From positions 22,449,466 to 22,513,465 of the forward strand of contig CM022405.1 of NCBI GenBank assembly GCA_011833715.1: a stretch of 64,000 bases of DNA, given 5' to 3'. The notes beneath the pieces are model-generated. The model worked only from the letters and a program-made list of their open reading frames with translations, made no database searches and was not told the DNA's origin. Positions 48,151-58,200 of the stretch are shown piece by piece. This DNA is from Carcinoscorpius rotundicauda (lineage: Eukaryota; Arthropoda; Merostomata; Xiphosura; Limulidae). The first letter of the stretch is position 1. Each line of letters begins with the position of its first letter. Position numbers and translations under genes: made by a program.

Positions 48151-48552
48151 ACATGATGGAGCGTTTTGTGACCAAGTGCCAGAGGGACAGCAGTTCGCAA
48201 AAAAGCATTGTGCAATATTTCAAGTGACTCCAGTTAGACGTTCTTGCTGGTGTTTGTATCCTGTACATTATAATTACATATGTCTATATTATGAATGCTA
48301 TTTTTTTTACATGTTTTTTTTACAAGTGCTGTTAATTGTCCTTTTGAATTTTATTTAATGTGTTTTAAGTGTTTACACACGTGTGACTTCTGAGTCTTTA
48401 ATCCAATTACCGGTACTGCAACAGTCATCAGTTATAGGGCCTACCATTACCAGACTTGGATAGTGAATGAAAAAAATCCTTTTTAACGAACTTCTTTTGT
48501 AACGAACAATTCTCTTTCGTCCCTACGACTTCGTTACAACGAGAGTTTACCT

Positions 48553-49191
48553 TTAACACTTATTGTTTGTAAGCTTATATTGAAAAAGTTAAATAAGTTA
48601 TGCATAATGATTTGAACAAAAATTTTAAGGGTTTTTTAAGACATGGAAACAATTGATCCAAATATGAATGAAAATTTTACTGTGGGGAGTAAAAGTACAT
48701 ATCAATCCTGAATTCTTAAATGAACATAAACCTACACAAGAAGCTGTATGTTCTCAGCCTATTGTGGGTATCAGAACCAGATTTTTAGCGTTATAATCCT
48801 TTAGGCTTACCTTTAAGCCACTGGGACCAGAAATGTTGGTTACGTGCTCTTTACTATGGTTAATGAACCCTGGAGTTTAACGATATAAGTCCGTAAACTT
48901 AACGCTGACCCAATGGGAGAGAATTTAAAAGGACATTCTTCGGATAATATCATTTTCTTATATTTTAAAGCAATTAATAGATGGCGATATGGTCGAAAAA
49001 TCAACGAATAACAAAAGAAGAGAAAGTATTTATTTGTGCGGTTGATGTTTGCTTTGTATTAAATAAATTGTCATAGACCGTTTTGTTTGAGTTATAATTC
49101 AGTGGAGACATAAGGCTACGATAACTACACCGAACAGTACTTGTATCTTGTTGAAAGGGAAATTCGAGTAGTTGGCAAAATTGGTTCTGTT
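48553..49191 (+). promoter_or_regulatory. Presumed promoter and 5' UTR of MEMO1
   Basis: Lies between the Tigger element and the MEMO1 start codon. No core promoter motif can be assigned. The sequence is AT-rich and otherwise plain. Confidence 0.3.
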
Positions 49192-49252
49192 ATGTCAGCT
49201 GAAAGATCAGTCCGTAGAGCAACTCACTCGGGAAGCTGGTATACTGATTCAG
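49192..49252 (+). CDS. MEMO1: MEMO1 exon 1
   Basis: 20 codons plus one base. The ATG sits 11 residues before the conserved HSGSWY, one more than in human, so this start is the natural one. Confidence 0.9.
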
Positions 49253-52200
49253 GTTTGTGTAATACCTAAGTGGCACTTTTAATGTTACTCATAATCACAG
49301 TTTATTATTATGTAATTTCGTACCTTAATTTAAAACTTTCCCGTCCTTGTTTTTTTTGTTGTTGTTGTTATAATTATATTTCTTGATGTAAGAGTATTTA
49401 TTGAAAAACAATAATTATTACTACATCGGTATTATTTATTTGTTATAAATTGCAATAAAATGTAATAGTATCAGCAAGTTCGTGGAATTTCAAATTCAAT
49501 TTACGTCATATTAATGTAGGACCATATTCATTCCAGCTGAACTCTAACAGTAATATTGTAAAGGTAACTTGAATCGTACAGTGGTTGCTAAAAATATTCA
49601 TTCATTTTGGTTCATGGTTATGTTAAGATGTCTAAACTTATATTTCTTTTTGTAGGAAAGATATTTATACTTTTCTGTACACTAGTTCTTCATTTTAATG
49701 TATTTTTAAAAGCTGAAAATAACCAGTACTCACAGTTGTAGATTTATTCTACTTCTACTGGTAACATTGTGGTGTTTTCAGATTCTTTGTATTAAGAACA
49801 GTATTTGTATCATGCAGTGGGTTTCTTTTTTTGTATATTCACTGTTGTTGTTTCTCTGCAGTTGTGCCATGAATTTGTCAGTGCAATTTTGGAGAAATAT
49901 TTTATATTTTAATTTTTACTGGTATGTTTTGCTCTTGTTCAGATTGTTTTTACTTTGCATTGTAAAAAAAGTTACCAATCAGTTTGTTTTTGTAGATATG
50001 TTGTTTATTAAGAGCAGTGTAGGGACTTACATTTTATTGAATATCATAGGAGCAAAGAGTTATTTCTGTGTGGTAACTTGTAAGGAAACTAGTGGTGAAT
50101 ATGTACATCTTGTGGCTTATAGATTGGAAAGAGAGAGAAAAAAAAGAAGAAAAGAAGCTATTCTAAGTAGAGGTGGTAGAGAAGTTTAACTGTGGAAAAT
50201 GGTAGCAGAAATCAGAATAACTTGAGCTTTCACATGCAAGAGATACATTTGGTATAAATTACTTTCAGGAAATTAGAAACAGTATTAGAGATAAAGATTA
50301 GTAACAAGTTTCAGTTTATAGCTTATGCAGTTGAGGATCTGAGGGAGTGAAGAAAATCAGAATAGATACATAGGGATACTATAGTTATAGGTGATTCTTT
50401 AGTATGGCACATGGATAGAATTCTCTGTGGGATAAATCCATGAAGAAAAGATTGTTATTTAGGGGACAATGGTAGAAAGCATTACTGATAAGTGACACAA
50501 GTAAAGGTATTAACAGTGAGGCAGTATGTGTAATACATATAAAAGCTAATGTTGTAGGGAATGGTAGGTCTTGTAAATTAAATAAGAAGTAAAGAAGGCT
50601 AATGAAGCATTTAAACAAAAGGCAGTATTTTTGTTAGGGGTATTATCACACATTAACTATGGAGGTGAGATTGTAAATAGTTAAGACTAGATGCTAGGCT
50701 TAAGGTACTATGTAGAAACGAGTAGATAAGTTGGATGGGTTTGTGGAATTAGTGTGTTGGTAATAAAATAGGAATAGATGAACTACACTTAACTAGTGGT
50801 GGCTATGTTTGCAGGAACTATCAACTCTGCTGTATGGTGTGACTTTAAACTAGGACTTGACAGAGATGAAGATCATTAATATTATTAATAAGGGAATGAT
50901 CAACAAAGTGTTTAAGTTTTCTGAAGATATTAAATATTTAGAAGTGGTTGTCTGTGAGGATTCTGTTGTTTTACAAAAGGATTTAGATCATTGGATGTGA
51001 TTCTTAGATCCAGAAATGGCAAGTGGCATCATATTATGTCTTAAGGTAATCAAAGTAGGCTACATTATTTAATCTGTAATCACCATTTTTATTGGCAGTG
51101 TGCTGTTGCATATTGGTTTTTTTGTGTAATTATGAGAATATTGAATATTAGTCATTCTCTTTACATATTCCTCTTTATTATTCATTTGGAGTATTGTGTT
51201 AAATCTTGTGTTCCTTATCTTAAGGACCTTGAGTTATTGAGAAAGGATCAAAGGAATGTTAATAGGATGATTCCAGTGGTAGAGAGACTGTTAAATGGGG
51301 ATAGTTTGAAGTCTTCAATAACATTTTCTTTTGAGAAAAAAAAATAGCTAGAATAGATCTGATTGTAAAGGTCATAAATAGGATTGATTTCCTTACCTTT
51401 TATTGTGTTAACAATAAGAGTGGTAGGACTGCAAGGCATAGATTTAAGGTTTGGCAAGGTAGAAGTTATCTGAAAATTAGGCAATCGGAATATACTTCCT
51501 TCATAAATGGTAATGCAACAGGTTTCGAAAAGTTCCAGAGAAGGCTTGATAAATAATTAAAATTTCAGAGCTAGATATAGGCAAATGGGTATCTGAAATG
51601 AACAGCCATGATGGACCAAGGGGTACCTTGTTACTTCTCAAATTTGTTTGTTGGAACAGTTTCTCATAGCTCTGTACTTGTTTTGTTAGGTGCCCTAACT
51701 TGCTTTAGTTTCTTCAATTATTTTTAGTGTTTCCACTTATATTTTATGCATTTTATTTCTAGAGGTAATCCTTTCCCCAGAAATGATTCTACTTGTTTAG
51801 GGTTTATCGCTTTGAGCTTGATCAGAATGTTGGAGAACTGTCTGCTTCAAACTGTGTTACTCTCCACTGAAGAAAAATCTAGTATCTACATATTTGTACA
51901 TATGTTCAAAGTCATTGTAAAACCTCTAGCTCCTACATGTAATCATGTAAATAGAAGTTGTCTATGATGTAATCATGGTTTACTTTACCATTGTCAGTAA
52001 GTCAATACACTCATCTTATATAGTACTCCCTTTAAGCTCTTTGTGTAAACCAAAAGCTTATTCTTTTGTCAACACTATACTACTTATACATGCTATTTTC
52101 TTAGGCATTTTGCCAAACAAAGGATCTTTTAGAGTGAACCTAACTTTTAAGTTGAAAATAACTTTAGTTAAAGCTTTTAGTAAGAATTATTTTTCTTATG

Positions 52201-55200
52201 TTATTTTTTTATTTATTTACTTAAATGAACCACAAGAGTTTAGAGAAATGTTTGTCATTAAACTTTGGATAGGATGTAGGCAGATGCTGATTTTCAGTTT
52301 TGATTTCATTGAAAAAATGTGAAAAAAAGATTAGGACAATAACAGAAAATGTTGGAAACAGAAAACAAAAGGGGAGAATCTGATAGTGATTTCAGTGTTT
52401 TATTGAAAAACTGGTGTCCTTTTGTGTATGTAGCCTTTGTTGGCTCTATTTTTTTTGGATAATTTTAAGTAATAGTACCTGCAGCCTACCTTTCTTTTTT
52501 AAAGTTTTTCTATCCAAAATGAGAATCAAGTAACTCCATATTAATCCTTTGCTTCCATGATAACTTGGGTGTGTGACATTCTACCACATATTCCAGCATA
52601 TGAGCTTGTTGCATGGATCTAAAAATGTACTCTTTTTTTTTCCTATTATATCCTTCTCTTTTTTTATCTTTGTGCAAATTATTTTCTGTTTCATTTTCAT
52701 GTCAACTCTAAGTTGCCACATCTTCCCCAACCTTAAGACTTCAATGTGGTTATGATAATTCCTTATTTCTTCAGTTACCATCTTTTAAGCCTCTTCTTTC
52801 AGCTTGTTGGGAATAATTTTTTCTTTTACTTTGCTGTTTTCTCTTTGTGCTTATCTTTGCCTTTTGCTGTTCTACTCCTTACCACTTTTTTCTGTGCCTT
52901 TTCATCACAACAGCCAACAGCTTTATTGGAGAAGATCATACCAAACTTCATTTTGTTTTGAATTTTTCTTTGGTAGTTGCTGAGTTTTTTTGTTAGTTTT
53001 TGAAGTTTGGTTGGTCTGGGTGCTTTTCTACTTTCTGGAGTTAAACTCCCTTATTGTTATCATGAAGAACAATTTGGTACCCTTCAGTCTAGAAGATATT
53101 TTAGCTGGGAAGTTTCTTATTCTTTGGAGATTCTGTTAAAGTTCATTTGTAGCAGGGCTCTCACTAGAGTTCCACAGTGAAGGGTCCCAGACAACCAAAT
53201 TAAATTTTTTCAAGAGTTTCAGTGAAATTTTTCAAGAGTCCCATACATAGAATTTAATATAAACTAAAAATGAAAAGGGATAAAACATCCACTTCAGTGT
53301 CAGTGAAAAACTTGTTCATATGTTTACCTTCTGCAAGTGGAAAACAGCATCTTAATGTTAAGTGAAAAACTTATTTACACTGCATTTTTCTCTTTGTCTG
53401 CAAAATAATTTTTATGATGAGATTTAAAATAGTTTTCTTAATCTGAAAATTTTCAAATATCATTTGCATAACCCATTAAAACGTCAATCGTGTTTTTAGA
53501 AAAAACTTATTTTGTTTATACTAACTGTCTATTTGGTCAGTTGATTTAACCAGACCTCATAACCACCATAAAATTTGGTAAATAATTATAAATTTACCTT
53601 ATCTTTCCAATGACTGCAGATTGTTACAGAAAAACAGTTTATCTTAATTAGCTTAAAGCTTGTGATAGTATACATCTTTAGTTATTATTTTACTGTCCTT
53701 TGAACCATGTCTGCTATTTGCACCATATAAACTGAAAATCTTGCGACATGGATAACTTGTGAAATCTATCGTGTAAGAATTGCTATCATTTAACACTTAA
53801 TATTATCTAACCTGAAAGATTTTCAATTTTTACATCTTGGTTACTTTTATAATAGAAAAGAATACACAAAAAAATGAGAAATAAAGTTGTTGTTTTTTTT
53901 TAAACTCTCAACTGTCAATAGAACTTGTCCCTATTTTTATGCTAATTGAACTGCTGCATTAAATAATTTCTGTTTAATTAGATAATTCATTAAAGAACAT
54001 AATACTAAAATACACAAGAAAAAGCAATGGTCCATGACTATCAGTTTGTCTGACTATTTTCTATTAGTTTTAAATATTACCTTAAATATTAGAAGTATTG
54101 GCAAGTTCTGATAGAGAGGATATGACAGGCAGGCATGACAAGATGGGTTTGATTTTATTTTATTGCTCTGTAACTAATTAATATTGAAGACTGTGTAAAT
54201 TGTGCTTTGCATGAGCAATGGAACACAATAATAAGTAATTTATATCAAATTTTATACTTCTCAGGAACAGGGTAAAAAACTAGAGAAGAGGGAAGAAATG
54301 CATGACACAAAAATTGATTCTCAAACTTTATTTAAAATTTAAATAATACTGAACTTTGATTTATTATCTATGTTATAGTGCTTAATTTATTCATATACAT
54401 TGATAATAAAGTAGTTTAAATTTGGAATGTTAACTGTGAAAAGTTGTGATATGCACTTTAAGTTACCTGAGATGATAGAGTTAATCATTATTTTTATGAA
54501 ATTTATTCTCATTGGTGAAACTTGTTAGAAGTTGATTGTGGACAACTGTGTGAAGACTATACTATTTAGTCTGTTATGGTACAATGTTTGAAGCAAAATA
54601 ATTGTACTTGCCTTACATATGGAACATTTTTCAGTGCTCACTTTGGATGGTCAAATCTTATGCTTCCAAACAAATTCTCATGCATTCAGGACCTGGAAGT
54701 ATGGATTAATTGAAACCACATGTAGTGATCTCCAATTCCTTTGGTTTTGCCCAACATCTTGCTCCTCATTTTGTGGTTCGTTCCCAACATCCAACTTTCT
54801 TGCAGGATTGCTTTCAATGGGCTTGTGTTTCTGGAATTATTTCTTAGCTCTTACACTTTCCATACTTTTGGACTGGCATCACAGAGGAGGATCCTTGGAT
54901 CACACAGATGCTCTCTCAAGAACTTTCTTTGTCTTTCAGAGCTCAAGTCTTATTTGTTTTCAACTATGTTGTGAGAGATTTGTACAGAGGATATACTTGT
55001 TGGTCTGTAGTTCTACAACTGTATATTTAAACTTTCTTTATAGCTGTTTTCAAAGTTTTAATTTATTAAATGATTTAAGTACTTAATGAAACACCTTAAC
55101 AATGTCTCAACAAAGGCCTGTACACAAAAGTAAAGTAAGGGAAACTTGAAAATTAAAGAAATGAATAATATATTTTGAAGACATAATTGGTTCTTAGCAT

Positions 55201-58200
55201 TTATAGTTATCCTTTGAGCTGAGAAAATAAAAATCTAAACACTTTTGACATGCAGATTGTTTTATGTGTAGAAAAAACTTTGCAGCTCTGCAGAAAGGAA
55301 AATGCAAACTTCCCCCCCCCCCAGAGATAATACCTTACCTTTGTATTCAGACCAGCTTCATTCCTCACATCTCTACAATATTTTCTGGAGTTAACTCCCA
55401 CCAAAAATTACTTGTTTACTGTGTAACAATAGCCTACTGTTAGGAGGCTGACACTTTATTCTTGTGTAATAATTTCCTTTAAACCTGCACTTGAGGTAAT
55501 TTCATTCTTTTTTTTGAATGAATATTGTTTAAAACTTGTTAATCAATAAATGTGATTTGTGATAGTTTATGAAACTTCTGCTTATTTAAGTTTTGCTGGT
55601 TTCCTTATTGCTACAGAAGTAATGGAATAACTTTTTTTTACTTAGCTATTATTAATTCCCGAATGACAGTACTTCTGCCTCATCCTGTGATATGATGTTC
55701 CTAAGACAGGACCTGTTTTCTCTTGTAATTAATAAAGGCTTATTTTCTGTGGAGGATGTGACACCCATTATTTGATAGACAGTGGGTTCTTCCTGTTACT
55801 TCAGCTAATGTTCTTTCTTCCTTGTTTTGACATTATCAAGGTGACAATTTTCAGTCTTCTCCTCATTAAGCTTGATCTAGCCATAGCTTTAACTTTGAGA
55901 AGAATCCTCATTCTTTTTATCTCTTCTTTGACATTTTTTTAGGTGTGGTAATTTTTATTTTCTTTTTTTTAGTTGTCTTGTGTTTACTTGTGTGGCTACT
56001 TTGTCTTCTCATTGCACTTATTTCTCTAACACCTGTACACCCTTAGGAACATGCCTTATCCTCCTTGTCTGTTTGCTTCCCAGCTTTCAGAATTTCTTTT
56101 ATATGTTTAGGGGATGGATTCATTAACTTTTATTTCTTTCTAGTGCTCAATTTTTGTTCATTTATTCCTTTTTTCTTTCTTTTTTACCACTCTCCAATGT
56201 TACCTTTCAAAACTTCTTGTGTTTGAGACACTTGATTGTGCTCAGGAGGGGTTTTCTGGAGAAATGTTTTAAATCAGTCACTACTACAACTACTTCTGTT
56301 TTATTTCTCTTTACTTGGTTCTTCTGTTGTTGAGATGGGATGTACTTTTAGAAAATGTATGCCTCTGTCACACTTACCTTCATGATCTTTATTGGGCTTC
56401 ATTTCTTTGCTCTGAAGTCTTCAAGAGTGTCTCTGGCTCACTGGAAATTTGGGTTGGGGCATCTTGAAATAAGGTCCTTCCAATTTCTTACTGTTTCTCA
56501 TTTTTTTTAATCTCATCATTCTGTTCCTGTTCCTAGACTTGCCTATCCCATCTCCCTATTTCATCTATGAGGCCTTTTTTACTTCACACTTTCTGATGTT
56601 AGAACCATTGCTAATTTTGTTGGGCCTGTTTATTTCTCCTAGCCATTGTTTAATCTTCCTTTTTCCAACATATGGGCTCCTCAGGTATCACCCACAGCTT
56701 ATTTTTCACTCCTCTTTTACCTCTACCCTTTTTATTTCCTCCCCTTTCTATTCCCCTTTATCTTCAGTGTCTCAAGGATATGAATGTGATCATAGAACTC
56801 TTGACCAAGAATGCCATCAAAAGGATATTAACACTTACACCTTGCCATTTTGTGGTCTCCAAGAAGAAAAGAGACTAGTGTGCTGTTATCAACCTGTCTT
56901 CAATCAAGTTTTCTTATCTATTGGTTCTGTAGGAATTCCTTCTCTTCTCTCCAGGGTTTTTTTTTTCTCACCCAAGCTGTGGATAACGAAGATCAAAATT
57001 TTGACATCTTTTTACACATTCTAATCAACCTGTCCTCTAGATGATTTCTTTGTTTCTTCCATCAGGATTGGATATTCCTGTTCCATATTCTTTTACCATT
57101 GCATCTTTGTGCCATTTTCCTGCTTTGTTTGTAGACTGTAGCTGAGGTTCCATTATTACATAGAGAATTGGCTTCTTCTCACCTCCTCTTTCTTTCACAC
57201 TTGCATTTTTCTGCAGAGGATTAAGCTGAACTAGCTTTTAGAGCCTTAAAGGTGTGTTTTTAATACTCACCCTGCATCTTGTACATCTGAGTATATTCTT
57301 CACTTCCCATCTCAGTCAGGTTCAGCCGTAATTTACCATTTTGGTTACAAATAATACAGGGTGTACAGAAGGTCACTGTGCATTTATATTTATTAGCAGA
57401 CATGTTTCAATATAGAATATAGGAGGTAACTATGAGTGACAATTATAAACAATGTTAAAAGTGACCCCCGTTGGTATCAATACAGGCCTGGATCCTTCTT
57501 ATTTTGTTTCTAAACACTGCTATCAGTTGCTGGCTTGAAATAGACTGAATAAAATATGATTACAAAACTGCACAGTGACTTTTCAAATACCCTGCAGAAT
57601 GTGTGGTTACCAAGGTTTGTGGTTCTCATTTCTCCTCTGCACACTTAGTTCTAGATTTTTGGAAAACTGGCTTCCCTTATACCAATTATTCATTTAGGCT
57701 ACACACTTGTGTATCTCTTCCAGTTAAAATTGGAAGACCAGTAGAACCATTTTTTGTATATTTCGTCCTTGAGGGTACACATTACCACTCTTTTTATTGA
57801 CTTTTCTTGGTGATTTGACTTTGCTAACACCATGTTCATCTCTTCACAGATGGTTCTGTCAGGCTGGAAGGGGATGCAACTTGAAACAACTATGCAATTT
57901 TGGATGTATAGGCTGTATTTTAATGCTACTGAACTTTTTTGCCATCTGTTGAGCATTTTCCAATTTTCTTTCATTTCTTGGATCAGTTGATCATGTTCTA
58001 CTCTGATAGTTCCACAGCCATTGGTGGGGAGGAGTACTGTGCATCGGACTTATTGTTTTAGTATTGTTGGGTTAATCTCATTTCAGGGGCTTTGAATTTT
58101 ATGGTGTATCACCTCTCTTAGATGGGTATTTTACCATGAAGTGATTTCTTCTCCCTCAGATTTTTTTGTTAGGTTTATTCAGTTTGGCTCACCTTTCATC

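Larger units (their letters stand above)
45977..48552 (+). mobile_element. Tigger/pogo element with terminal inverted repeats
   Basis: The left end CAGTAAACTCTCATTGTTTC continuing GAAGTCG (45977-46003) pairs with the reverse complement of 48526-48552, AGGTAAACTCTCGTTGTAAC continuing GAAGTCG. TA precedes the left end; the right TA is not exact. The 2.6-kb element spans one transposase gene. Confidence 0.9.

Noticed and set aside
49767..50189. 140-codon membrane protein
   Set aside because: The hydrophobicity comes from T-rich codons in an intron. Only the last part looks coding, and that fits the adjacent LINE.
54619..55086. 155-codon open frame as a gene
   Set aside because: No domain, no splice partners, biased T-rich composition and overlapping frames. 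More likely chance or TE debris.
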